From positions 62,001 to 126,000 of the forward strand of contig CAMAXI010000004.1 in the NCBI GenBank assembly GCA_945862165.1: a DNA stretch of 64,000 bases, given 5' to 3'. This document shows positions 8,918 to 20,200 of this stretch, one piece after another; position 1 is the first letter of the stretch; every line of letters begins with the position of its first letter. This DNA is from Chryseobacterium gleum. GTDB taxonomy: Bacteria > Bacteroidota > Bacteroidia > Flavobacteriales_D > Crocinitomicaceae. The notes below the pieces were generated by a model. It ran no database searches, was not told where the DNA came from, and was given only the letters and a program-made list of their open reading frames with translations. The position numbers and the translations under genes were made by a program.

Positions 8918-9838
8918 ATGAATGTTGCTATTATAGGTGCAAATGGCTTTATTGGTCGTCAGTTAGTAAATAAATTAAAAAATAATACTACTATTAATTT
9001 GTATTTATTTGGACGAAGTAAAGAAAGTTTTTTTTCCTTCGATTTACCATATACTTCGATTAATTTAAATAATTCGCAAGAAATATTAGTTAATTTTAAA
9101 AGTATAGATTTAGTTTACTACTTTGCTTCATCTTCCATTCCTTCTTCATCTTGGGAAAGTCCACAACAAGAAATTAAAGAAAATTTGTTGCCATTTATTA
9201 ATTTTTTAGAATGTATTTCAATTCTTAATGTTAAAAAAATTGTATTTACATCTAGTGCTGGTACAATTTACGGATCTTCCAAGTATTCCTTAAAAGAAAC
9301 AGCGGATAAACATCCATTTTCTCCCTACGGTATTAATAAACTTTCCATGGAGTATTTTTTGAATTATTTTGACAAATTAAATGGTTTGAAACATGTCGTA
9401 TTTCGTATTTCAAATGTTTATGGAGAGGGTCAGAATACATCTAATGGGTTAGGGGTTATTAATACTTTTTTAGAAAAAATTGTTGCAAATAAGGTTATTG
9501 AAGTTTTTGGTGATGGTGAAATTGTTAGAAATTACATCTATATACAAGATGTTGTAGAAGTATTAGCAATGGTGAGTATGGATGAATCATTGATTTCCAA
9601 AACCTACAATTTAAGTTCGGATGAATCATTCTCCATAAATCAAATTATTAAAAAGATAAATCAAATTACAAAAAATCAACTTGAAGTAAAATATCATCCT
9701 TCTCGAAAAAGTGACAATCCTATTATATTATTAGATAATACGAAATTAAAACAAGATTATAAAATACAATTTACATCTATTTTAGACGGGATTCAGAATA
9801 CTTATAGCTATCTTGATGCTACAAAATCTAAAGTTTAA
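8918..9838 (+). CDS. NAD-dependent sugar epimerase/dehydratase
   Basis: Extended SDR of 306 residues with GANGFIG at 7-13, an SSAGTIYG strand at 111-118 and the catalytic YGINK at 136-140. This fits UDP-glucose 4-epimerase-like and related sugar-nucleotide enzymes that provide donors for the neighbouring transferases. It starts 2 bp after the preceding stop and its 3' end overlaps the convergent gene by 11 bp. It is the last plus-strand gene of the polysaccharide cluster. The exact substrate is unknown. Confidence 0.8.
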   Translation: MNVAIIGANGFIGRQLVNKLKNNTTINLYLFGRSKESFFSFDLPYTSINLNNSQEILVNFKSIDLVYYFASSSIPSSSWESPQQEIKENLLPFINFLECISILNVKKIVFTSSAGTIYGSSKYSLKETADKHPFSPYGINKLSMEYFLNYFDKLNGLKHVVFRISNVYGEGQNTSNGLGVINTFLEKIVANKVIEVFGDGEIVRNYIYIQDVVEVLAMVSMDESLISKTYNLSSDESFSINQIIKKINQITKNQLEVKYHPSRKSDNPIILLDNTKLKQDYKIQFTSILDGIQNTYSYLDATKSKV

Positions 9839-11576
9839 ACTTTTTTTTTGATACATTTTTCACATTTATAACATGAAAAGGTGTTCTTTTCATTTCAAAA
9901 CAATCATAATAGATAGGATATTCCCAGGAATCTCCATGTACTTCCCATTGTGTAGGTATATTTTTAATAGCACGGTATCTCCACTGTTTATACTCCGCTA
10001 GATAAGGAGGCATTGCCACAAAGTATTTTTCAAACCTAGTTTTCAATTTTGCTTGTTTTTCATTTTTTAATAGTGGTCGATTGGGATTGTAGACCGCTAA
10101 AACAAGACAATAAACGGTTAGAATCCCTAGAATTGCATAACTAATTTTTTCTTTATTAAGCCTGCTTATCATCATTGCGGTTGGAATAGCCATTAACATA
10201 AATAATGGTACTTGTAAACGCATATGCCAAGGTTGCCATTTTAGAATAAACGTGAATATAAAGAATGTGAAAAGACAAAATAGGATTGTATAAGTAAATG
10301 TTGGACTTTGTTTTTTTCTATTTACAATCCAATATAATAATAAGAAACCAAATAGTATAACTTGAAAAAAATTAGACACTTCATCTTCATTGTGATTCCA
10401 ATTGTTCATTTTAAATTGGATACCATTGTATGAATACTTTTTGTCCGAAATAGGTATGTTTGTTATTAAATGTGCTTTTTCAACAATTTGATTCGTTATG
10501 TTGCTCGTTATAGGGGTACTCATATGTATCCCTAGATTTTTTACAATCCCTATTAACGTACTTTTTGTCGTGATGTTTTCATTAAAATAGTTATCCTCTG
10601 ATGCACCAAAAATATCGTTAGAAAGTTTGTAATTTCTATAATAATGAGAGAAAGGAATAGTTAGGCTTAAAGCAATGACTAGTATAAGTAAAGGGGTGTC
10701 TTTCAAAAAAACAAATTGTTTTTGATAAATACTTCGTATTAATAATAGTACCCCTAACCCCATAATTGGAATAAGATAAACAAATGCAGTTCCTTTGGTT
10801 AGTAATGCACATCCTATACTTAAACCAAGCAATAGAGTATTTGTATTGGTTTTACGTTTGAAAAAAAGAATTAAAAAATAAAGAATACAAAGAATAAAAA
10901 AACCGACTACAATATCATTTTGTGTAGCGGTAGTCTGCATAAATATACTTGGAGTTGTGATAACTAGAACACAGGCAATATTCCTGGTCTTTTTTTCTGT
11001 TTTGAATAGTAGCATCAGGAGATTTACTATCCCAAACGAAGCTAATAGGAAAAATAATTGCAAACTATTTGCGAAATAATCTGCTCTATTTAATAAACAG
11101 ATTTGACCAATCATCCATTCTGCTAAAGGAGGTTGATATATCTGTCTATAAATATGCGTTGGATAAGGTTCAATAGATTCATTCATTACCCAATGGGCGA
11201 TTCTAGCCATGTGATAGGTCATTGAATCCCAATTGTTAGGGGGATACAAAATTCCTTGAATGAAAAGTAAAATGGATAAACTTCCTATAAACCAAATTAT
11301 TTTTTTGTTTGAAACATAGAGAATTTTATAGTTATTCCAATCGAATAATTTCTGTTTGAAAGAAAGGAATGTAAGTAAGCTGCATAAAATTGACCAAAAA
11401 TATATCGAAGAACTACTATTGTAAGCCTCGAAAAAACTAGAGATTTCCGTTATTAGTATTGTTGCTATTCCAAAAAGTATTCCTGTAAATAAAAAGGCTA
11501 GTGATATAGAACCTTTTTTATGAAAGAAAAAGTTGATTGAAAGTAAACCGAAAAACAAGATAAGTAGTAGAAACAT
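9828..11576 (-). CDS. GT39/GT83-like membrane glycosyltransferase
   Basis: 582 residues, mostly hydrophobic, with about twelve membrane segments and a soluble C-terminal tail. After the first segments comes PPNNWDSMTYHMARI, a loop with an acidic residue followed by Tyr/His as in ArnT/protein-mannosyltransferase-type GT-C enzymes, and then QPPLAEW, which resembles their conserved PPL motif. Such enzymes move a sugar from a polyprenyl-phosphate donor onto lipid A, protein or glycan outside the inner membrane. It converges with the polysaccharide cluster and could use the product of the GtrB-like enzyme; that is inference. Confidence 0.7.
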   Translation of the reverse strand: MFLLLILFFGLLSINFFFHKKGSISLAFLFTGILFGIATILITEISSFFEAYNSSSSIYFWSILCSLLTFLSFKQKLFDWNNYKILYVSNKKIIWFIGSLSILLFIQGILYPPNNWDSMTYHMARIAHWVMNESIEPYPTHIYRQIYQPPLAEWMIGQICLLNRADYFANSLQLFFLLASFGIVNLLMLLFKTEKKTRNIACVLVITTPSIFMQTTATQNDIVVGFFILCILYFLILFFKRKTNTNTLLLGLSIGCALLTKGTAFVYLIPIMGLGVLLLIRSIYQKQFVFLKDTPLLILVIALSLTIPFSHYYRNYKLSNDIFGASEDNYFNENITTKSTLIGIVKNLGIHMSTPITSNITNQIVEKAHLITNIPISDKKYSYNGIQFKMNNWNHNEDEVSNFFQVILFGFLLLYWIVNRKKQSPTFTYTILFCLFTFFIFTFILKWQPWHMRLQVPLFMLMAIPTAMMISRLNKEKISYAILGILTVYCLVLAVYNPNRPLLKNEKQAKLKTRFEKYFVAMPPYLAEYKQWRYRAIKNIPTQWEVHGDSWEYPIYYDCFEMKRTPFHVINVKNVSKKKFKL

Positions 11577-11609
11577 TTTTGTATTGTTAGATTATTTTAT
11601 TTTGATGAT

Positions 11610-13001
11610 TCACTTCCCATGCATCTCCGCAAAATTTTTATAAAAATACGGGATCGTTTCTATCCCTTTATAGTAATTAAATAAGCCATAATGTTCATTC
11701 GGAGAGTGAATCGCGTCACTATCTAATCCAAATCCCATCATCACTGTTTTTAATCCTAGTACTTTTTCAAATAGTGCTACGATCGGAATACTACCACCGC
11801 TTCGAACTGGAATTGCTGGTTTTCCGAAGGTTGTTTCGTATGCTTTACTTGCCGCTTGATACGCAACAGAATCAACTGGCGTAACTACAGGGTCTCCACC
11901 ATGGTGTGGCGTAACCACTACTTTTGTCCCTTCAGGCGCAATGCTTTCAAAATGTGTTTTAAATAATTCGGTGATTTCGTCCGGAACTTGATGCGGTACC
12001 AAACGCATGGATATTTTCGCATAGGCTTTGGAAGCAATTACCGTTTTTGCTCCTTCACCGATATAACCACCCCAAATTCCATTGACATCTAGGGTTGGAC
12101 GAATTGAACCACGTTCCATGGTAGAATACCCATCTTCTCCATACACATTCTCAATCTCTAAGGCTTTGCAATAGGCATCGTGACTGAATGGTGCTTTAGC
12201 CATTTCGTCGCGTTCTGCACGAGTTAGTTCTTCTACTTTGTCATAAAACCCTGGAATCGTGATGTGGTTATTTTCGTCGTGCAAAGAAGCAATCATTTTG
12301 GTTAAAATATTGATTGGATTTGCAACACACCCACCGTATAAACCAGAATGTAAATCGCGGTTTGGTCCTGTGACTTCCACTTCTACATAACTTAGACCTC
12401 GAAGTCCAGTAGTGATAGAAGGGGTGTCGTTAGCTAACATCCCAGTATCCGAAACTAAAATGATATCTGCTTTTAAGAGTTCTTTATATTCTTCGATAAA
12501 TGTTCCCAAATGCACACTTCCAACTTCTTCCTCTCCTTCAATCATGAACTTCGCATTACATGCTAATTCTCCCGCTTGTACCATCGCTTCAAAGGCCTTC
12601 ACATGCATAAACATTTGTCCTTTGTCATCGCATGCGCCTCTAGCAAAAATGGCACCTTCCGGATGGATAGGGGTAGTTTTAATCACCGGCTCAAACGCTG
12701 GGCTATCCCATAATTCCAAAGGGTCTGCTGGTTGTACATCGTAATGTCCGTAAACCAATACGGTTGGTAAGTTTGGATCGATAATTTTCTCCCCATACAC
12801 AATTGGATAGCCTTTTGTAGGATAAATAGTAACGTTTTCCGCACCAGCACGTGTCAGGTGATCCGCGACCGATTTCGCCGCGTCGTTAACACTTGTTGCG
12901 TATGCAGGATCTGCAGAAATGGAAGGAATACGTAATAAATCGATTAGTTCGTTAAGGAATTTTTCCTTGTTATTTTGAATATAATTTTGAGTGTTTTGCA
13001 T
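11610..13001 (-). CDS. M20-family dipeptidase
   Basis: Zinc metallopeptidase of 463 residues, similar to carnosinase/CNDP-like dipeptidases. Metal-ligand motifs are visible: GHYDVQPA (His86, Asp88), RGACDDKGQ (Asp near 125) and the catalytic EGEEEVGS (155-162). A dimerisation insert lies in the middle and the last metal His sits in DSDAIHSPNE. The family hydrolyses dipeptides, usually in the cytoplasm. No signal peptide is seen. It stands alone, 33 bp from the membrane glycosyltransferase gene downstream of it. Confidence 0.88.
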   Translation of the reverse strand: MQNTQNYIQNNKEKFLNELIDLLRIPSISADPAYATSVNDAAKSVADHLTRAGAENVTIYPTKGYPIVYGEKIIDPNLPTVLVYGHYDVQPADPLELWDSPAFEPVIKTTPIHPEGAIFARGACDDKGQMFMHVKAFEAMVQAGELACNAKFMIEGEEEVGSVHLGTFIEEYKELLKADIILVSDTGMLANDTPSITTGLRGLSYVEVEVTGPNRDLHSGLYGGCVANPINILTKMIASLHDENNHITIPGFYDKVEELTRAERDEMAKAPFSHDAYCKALEIENVYGEDGYSTMERGSIRPTLDVNGIWGGYIGEGAKTVIASKAYAKISMRLVPHQVPDEITELFKTHFESIAPEGTKVVVTPHHGGDPVVTPVDSVAYQAASKAYETTFGKPAIPVRSGGSIPIVALFEKVLGLKTVMMGFGLDSDAIHSPNEHYGLFNYYKGIETIPYFYKNFAEMHGK

Positions 13002-13103
13002 GGTTGATTTTTTTTGTAAAAATAGACAATAAGATAAAAGAAGAAAAGAAAAAAGAGCGTTTCACTCAAAGACCTTGCATTTACAGTCTTTATTCTTTTG
13101 TCT

Positions 13104-14009
13104 TCAAGTCTTTTGTCTCGAGTTTCGATTCACCATAAATACCCCGCCCAGAATGACGAACATGGCTACTACTTGCGTATAATTTATTGTTTCCCCATCG
13201 TATAAACCAAAAAATAGCGCGACAATTGGAATGATGTAGGTTACACTACTTGCGAATATGGTGGAGGAGATTGCTATTAACTTATTAAAATAAAATAACG
13301 CGATTACCGTTCCGACGATGCTAAGTATTGCAATGAATCCAAGTCCTTCCCATGCTTTTGGTGTGTGTTGCAAGAAACCGATGGCGCCACTAAGATACAG
13401 GAGGATGACACTTGGTAGTAAGGTGGTTCCGAATGCAATGGAGGCAATTTCGATGGATTTGTAGTGTGTTAATTTATATTTAATCACATTTACAGAAATC
13501 GCATAACAAAGCGTAGCAGCTGCAACTGCAAGGATTTGCGGGAAATTACCGTTGAATGTAACATTCTCACCTCCTAAAATAAGTAGTGCAACACCGCTAA
13601 TTGCAATGGCTAATCCTGTCAGTTGAAATCCTGAAATCGTGTGTTTGAATACCAAATAGCCAATTAAAATCGTAAAAATTGGGGTAAGACTATTCATAAC
13701 TCCAGTTAGTCCGGAGGATAGTCCTGTTTCAGCATAGGTAAATAAAAAAGCTGGAAAAAAATTACCGAAGAAACCAACGCACGCAAAATAAAGGATGTCT
13801 TTTTTGTTTTGGATCTTTTTGAAGTTTAGTAGGGTGATAGGCAATAGTATAATTCCTGCTATTCCCATGCGAAGCGCGGCAACTTGTGTACTGCTAAATA
13901 AATCTGTGCCATCCAAAGCGTGCATGCCACGTTTCATAAGGATAAACGAGCCTCCCCAGATGATTCCGAGAAAGAGTAGGTAGCACCAGGCAAGTGATTT
14001 TTTGGACAT
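13104..14009 (-). CDS. EamA/DMT-family transporter
   Basis: About 301 residues forming ten hydrophobic helices in two EamA repeats, beginning with a WCYLLFLGIIWGGSF helix that is characteristic of the drug/metabolite transporter superfamily. An upstream in-frame ATG at 14051 would add 14 residues of polar sequence, so I prefer the ATG at 14009 (MSKKSLAW). Family members export amino acids, nucleosides or other small metabolites across the inner membrane. The substrate is unknown. Transcribed divergently from the giant repeat protein gene. Confidence 0.8.
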   Translation of the reverse strand: MSKKSLAWCYLLFLGIIWGGSFILMKRGMHALDGTDLFSSTQVAALRMGIAGIILLPITLLNFKKIQNKKDILYFACVGFFGNFFPAFLFTYAETGLSSGLTGVMNSLTPIFTILIGYLVFKHTISGFQLTGLAIAISGVALLILGGENVTFNGNFPQILAVAAATLCYAISVNVIKYKLTHYKSIEIASIAFGTTLLPSVILLYLSGAIGFLQHTPKAWEGLGFIAILSIVGTVIALFYFNKLIAISSTIFASSVTYIIPIVALFFGLYDGETINYTQVVAMFVILGGVFMVNRNSRQKT

Positions 14010-14147
14010 GTGTAAAGATAAAATTTTGGTTTGGCATTCCGGTAAATGCAAGTAAGTTTTTTGATTTCACGCCTACAATGGCCAAATACAATGTCTATGT
14101 TCGCGTAGAAGGGTGATTTTTATAATGTTAATTTAAATTCTAACTTA

Positions 14148-14174
14148 TTGTTTTCACTTTATTGTGTAAATTTG
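14148..14174 (+). promoter_or_regulatory. Bacteroidota-type promoter of the giant repeat protein gene
   Basis: TTG at 14148-14150 and TAAATTTG at 14167-14174, separated by 16 nt, match the TTG / TAnnTTTG pattern of Bacteroidota promoters. The predicted start of transcription is near 14181, which makes the ATG at 14218 the natural start codon. Confidence 0.5.
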
Positions 14175-14217
14175 ACCTCTTTTAATTGCAAGCGAATTGC
14201 TTATTAATATTGTGTTT

Positions 14218-17200
14218 ATGAATAGAATTTTATCTTTTTTTGTTTTCTTACTTTTTGGATTTGGTGTGTTTGGTCAAACTGGTCCTATTGTTAATCCTAA
14301 AATTTCGGTGTGTGCAGGTGAAAAAGTACCAGATTTAACTGCGAATGGAACAAATATTTCCTGGTATTCGGATGCTGGACTAACTAATTTAGTAGGAACT
14401 GGAACTACTTTTAATTCCGGTAAATCCAAAGCGGGTATTTATGTTTTTTATGTTACTCAAACAGTAAATAATATTCGTAGTAAGGCGACAAAAGATACGC
14501 TTGAAATTTTAGCAACACCATTAACACCAATTTCTGGTGGAAATCAATCTGCATTTGTTGGTGGGGCAATTCCATCGTTGACTGCTACAGTTAAAAAAGG
14601 AACAATTTCCTGGTATAGTGATCCTGCATTGACACAATTAGTTGGTTCTGGAAATAGTCTAAATACCGGTAAGACTAGTGCTGGAACTTATACATTCTAT
14701 GCTGTTAGTTCTAATGGGAATTGTAAAAGTACTGCAACTAGTATAACACTAACTTTAACAACTGCTGCTTCTGCATGGTCATTAGTGAATCCATTACAAT
14801 CCAATATTTTATATGGTGTTACCATGTTGAATGGCACTAATGCATTGGCTGTGGGTGCTACTGGTGCTTTACAGCAATTGAATGGCACAAGCTGGTCTAC
14901 AGCGACGAGTGGTTTGACTACAAATATTAATGCCATTGATTTTTATAATGCGCGAAATGTTTGGACTGTTGGAGCATCCGGTAAAGCCTCGAAATATAAT
15001 GGTACTACTTGGACAGCGGTAAATAACACAAGCACATCTGCATTGTATTGTGTGGATGTCATTGACTCAACTACAATTTGGGCAGCAGGAACTAATGGTA
15101 AATTGATTAAGGGGAATGGGACAAGTTGGACTACTCAAGCGTCGAATGTGTATGTAGATATCAAGGGAATTTCATTTGCAAATGCGAAGAAAGGAGTATT
15201 AGTAGGAACCTTCGGAACCATTTCGATGTACGACGGGACAACTTGGGCTGAACAATCTACTATTTTCTCGAATGATTTTTACGGGGTACACATGTTAGAT
15301 GCTAACACTGCTTGGGCGGTAGGAGCATCTGGAACCATTGTGAAATATAATGGGTCTACTTGGACGACCGTAGCGAGCGGAACTACCAAGAATATTCGTT
15401 CCGTATATTTTACAAGTGCGAATGATGGATGGGCAGTTGGTGATGGCGGTTTATTATTGCATTATAATGGAACTTCTTGGTCTACCGTTACAAGTGGAAC
15501 GACAAATGCTTTGAATAGTATTTCATTTAATGATGCAAACCATGGGGTAGCAGTAGGAGCTGCAGGAACAATTTTACAATATACAAATCAAGTTAGTACG
15601 GTATCACCTCCTTTCGTAAATCCAATCGTTATTTGTAAAAATGAATCCATTCCAACATTGACAACTACTGGTTCAGCTGTGAAATGGTACAGTGATGTAA
15701 ATTTAACAGTGCAAGTTGGTAGCGGAACTAGTTTTACGCCAGCTGTTTCGAACGTTGGGACGTATACTTTTTACGCAACCGACACGCAAAATAACAATAC
15801 GAGTGTTGCATCTGCTGTAACTTTTACGATAACGGATAATCCAACTGCTCCAGTTTCTTCCGGGGATGAAACGATTAACCAAGGGGAGATATTGCTTCCT
15901 TTAAGTGTAACTGGCGATCAAATCACTTGGTATTCAGATGCTAATTTGACTACTAATGTTGCTTATGGGAATACATTTTCACCTGAAAACCCAATAATAG
16001 GTTTAAATAATTATTATGCAACTCAAAATATGCAGGGCTGCGAAAGTCCTAGCACTACTGTAAGCTTGACTGTCAATCCAGTAGTTAAGAGTTCTGCAAA
16101 AGAAATTACTGCCTTTAGTTTTGTAAACCCTGCAATGACTGGTGTGATTTCGAATTCATCTATTGCTATTACGGTTCCGTTCGGGACAGATGTTTCGAAT
16201 TTAATCGCAAATTTTTCGGTGTCGGATGTTGCGCAAGTAAAAGTGTTGGGTGTAAATCAAATTTCGGGGGCTACTTCAAATAACTATTCTTCACCAGTAC
16301 AATATGAAGTAACGGCAGAGGATGGAAGCACGAAACTATTTGATGTTACGGTTACTATCGCTTCTAGTACACCAAGTGATGCCAAAGACATCTTAACTTT
16401 TGGATTTATTAATCCAGCTGTAAATGCGAGTATCAATGGGACAGTTATTTCTGTTTCCGTTCCAAATGCGACGGATGTAACTACTCTTAAAGCAAGCTTT
16501 ACGCTTTCTTCTTTAGCTACAGTGTCTGTAAGTTCAGTTATACAAACGAGTGGTGCTACCGTGCTTGATTTTACAAATTCAGTTACCTATGTGGTTAAGG
16601 CAGAAGATAATTCAACAAAAACGTATTCTGTTCTAGTTACATTACAAGCGCCAGTTGTACCTGCTGCGACTTCTCCAGCTGCAATATGTGAAGGAAGTGT
16701 TATACCAAACCTTACTGCTGTAGGAACAAATATTCAATGGTTTGCAGATAGCACCTTGAAAAATTTAGTATTTGCAGGATCAAGTTTAGCAACAGGTAAA
16801 ACTGCTGCTGGGGTTTATACTTATTTTGCAACACAAACCAGTAATGGGATTAAAAGTTTGGGTACTAAAGTTGTTTTAACAATTAACCAAAGCCCTGTTG
16901 CTCCAATTTCTGCGGGCGATCAAACTGCTTTTGCGGGTGGATATATTCCAGTATTAAATGTAAATGCGGTAAATGGCACAACAATTACTTGGTGGAACGG
17001 TCCAGATGAAAGTTCAAGTGCAACAATACAAATAGGAGTGGGAACTTCTTTCAATACTGGGAAAACAGCCATTGGCACATATACTTTTTATGCTAGAGCC
17101 TCCATAAATTCTTGTAAAAGTCCAGCGACAGCAGTTCAATTAACGATTTCAAATGGTGCATCTTGGTCTTTAATTACTCCATTACAAAGCAATATTTTAT

Positions 17201-20200
17201 TTGGTGTGAGCGCTAATTCATCTTCGAATGCTTTAGCTGTTGGCGCAACAGGAGTTGTTGATCAGTTTAATGGCAAATGGTCAGTAGGCGCAAGTGGTTT
17301 GACTACGGATATAAATTCCGTACATTTTGTTAGTCCAACTGCTGCTTGGGCTGTTGGTAAATCTGGAAAGACCATTAAATTTGATGGAAGTAAATGGTCT
17401 TCCATAACAAATAATAGTACCACTACTTTATATGCAGTATGTGCTTTGGATGCAAGTACGGCATATGCAGGAGGAACTTCCGGAAGATTATTGAAAAGTA
17501 CAAATGGAACTTCCTGGTCAAGTGTTTCTACAGCAAATGTGAAAGATGTCCGAGGTATTTCATTTGCAAATACTACTAAAGGGGTACTTGTAGGGATTTC
17601 AGGGACTATTTTTGTGTATAATGGCACTTCTTGGACAGAACAAACTTCTGCAACGTTTACCAATGATTTCTTCGGCGTACACATGTTAGATGCAACTACT
17701 GCTTGGGCAGTTGGTTCTGTAGGTACTATCGTAAAATACAATGGCACTTCTTGGTCACCAGTGACTAGTGGAATAACTTCTACCTTACGTTCCGTTTATT
17801 TTACGAGTGCAACAAATGGTTGGGCAGTTGGAGATGGCGGTGTGATTTTACATTACGATGGTTCCTCTTGGACGAATGTGTCGAGTGGTACTACAAATAA
17901 CTTAAATAGTGTTTCGTTTAGTGATGCTAATAATGGTTGGGCAGTTGGTGCGGCAGGTACTATTTTACAATTCAAAAATTTAGCAAGTAGTATAACTCCA
18001 CCAACAGTTAATCCAACTACTGCTTGTCAGGGTGCAACGATTCCCGCATTTACTACCCTTGGCACCAATATTAAATGGTATGCAGATGCACAGTTAAAAA
18101 CAAAGGTAGGAACAGGTAATTCCTATACTCCAGCTGTTAGCAATGTTGGTACTTACACTTATTATGTCACAGATTCTATTAATGGAAGTACTAGTATAGC
18201 TTCTTCTGTCACTTTAACAATTAATGCTACACCAACTGCACCAATTTCTGGTGGAAATGCAAGTATTAATGAAGGGGCTAGTGTGAATCCTTTAACCGTT
18301 TCTGGAAGTAATATTGTTTGGTATTCAGATGCTTTATTAACCGCACAAATTGCTACAGGAAATTCATATACGCCTAGTCAACCAAGCAATGGTTTAAATA
18401 CCTATTATGCTACTCAAACCGTTTTAGGCTGTCAAAGTGTTGCTACTTCCATTACGTTAACTGTAGATCCAAAAAGTACAGCAAAAGATTTAACGGCATT
18501 TAGTTTTAATGGTTTAACACCTCTTGTAACTGCTACTATTTCTGGAACTTCGATTACTGCTACTGTTCCTTATGGTACTGAGGTTTCCAATTTAGTAGCA
18601 ACGTTTACTGCTTCGAATTTAGCGGAAGTTAAAGTTGGAGCAACAACACAAGTTAGTGCAGTAACTGCAAATGATTTTACTTCTCCAGTAACGTATATCG
18701 TAACAGCAGAAAATGGAACAACACAAACGTATACTGTTACTGTTTCTATTGCTACTGCTAGTTCAGCGAAAGAAATCACTGCTTTTAGTTTTGCTTCTTT
18801 AAATGTTACTGGAAAAATCAATGGATCAACAATTTCAGTAGACGTTCCATTTGGAACGAATGTTTCATCTTTAGTAGCCACATTTGTTAATTCAGATTTA
18901 TCCACTGTTTCTATTTTAGGAACACCACAGGTTAGTTCGATTACCGCAAACGACTTCACAAATCCTGTCGTATATTCGGTAGATGCACAAGATGGTTCTA
19001 CGAAAGATTTCACCGTTATTGTAACCATCGCTACCCCAAGTGCGCAAAAAGACATAACAGCCTATAGTTTTGCGACTTTAGGATTGACTGGAACTATTCA
19101 AGATTCAATCATTTCGTTTACGGTGCCTTATGGAACAAGTGTTTCAAATTTGGTTGCAACATTTAAAGCCTCTAATTTAGCTTTAAGTAAAGTAGGTGCG
19201 AATGATCAAGTTTCTGGCACTACCGCAAATGATTTTTCGGATACGGTAAAGTATGTTATTACAGCGCAAGACGGTTCCACGAAGCATTATTATGTTGTTG
19301 TTCATGTTACACCTCCAAGTACGTTAAAAAACATTTCTTCATTTAGTGTAAATCTTCCAAATGTAGTTTTCACATTTAATGGAACGGATATAAATGCTAC
19401 TGTACCTTATGGAACAAATGTTTCAAATTTAATTGCAACATTCACGAATTCTGCTTTATCAACCGTAAAAGTTGGTGCTACAACGCAAGTTTCCGCTACA
19501 ACAGTGAATGATTTTACTTCTCCAGTAAATTATGTGGTGACCGCACAAGATAATTCTACGCAAAATTATACCGTTACCATTACAGTAACCCCAGCTAGTA
19601 CCGCAAAAGAAATTACCGCTTTTGGATTAGTAACCCCAAATACTTTGGGTGTCATTTCTGGAACTACGATTACTTTGACAGTTCCTTATGGGACAGATAT
19701 GCGCAAATTAGTTGCTACTTTTTCATTATCCAATTTAGCGACGGTTAAAGTTGGAAACAATGCGCAGTCGAATGGAGTTACCCAAAATGATTTCACTTCT
19801 CCAGTTAGCTATACCGTTACTGCACAAGATAATTCCTCCCAAACGTATACGGTGGTAGTTGTTATTTCTCCTAAAGTTAAGAGTTCCGCAAAAGACATTA
19901 TAGCATTTAGTATTTCGAGTCCAAATACCGCTTGTGTGATTAGTGGCACGACGATTACAGCAACGGTTCCATACGCAACCAATGTAACCAATTTAACAGC
20001 AACGTTTTTAGTTTCCGATTCTGCAAAGGTTACCATAAATAAGCTTGCACAAGTAAGTGGTATAACTACGAACGACTTTACCAATGCTGTTATTTACACC
20101 GTTACAGCAGAAGACGGTTCGGTTAAAAATTACATTGTGACCATTTCTATCGCACCAAAAAAATTGAGTTCAGCGAAAGATATAAGCTCATTTAGTATTC

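Noticed and set aside
12412-12744. 110-codon frame antisense to the M20 dipeptidase
   Set aside because: The sense gene has all catalytic motifs; no evidence of an overlapping gene.
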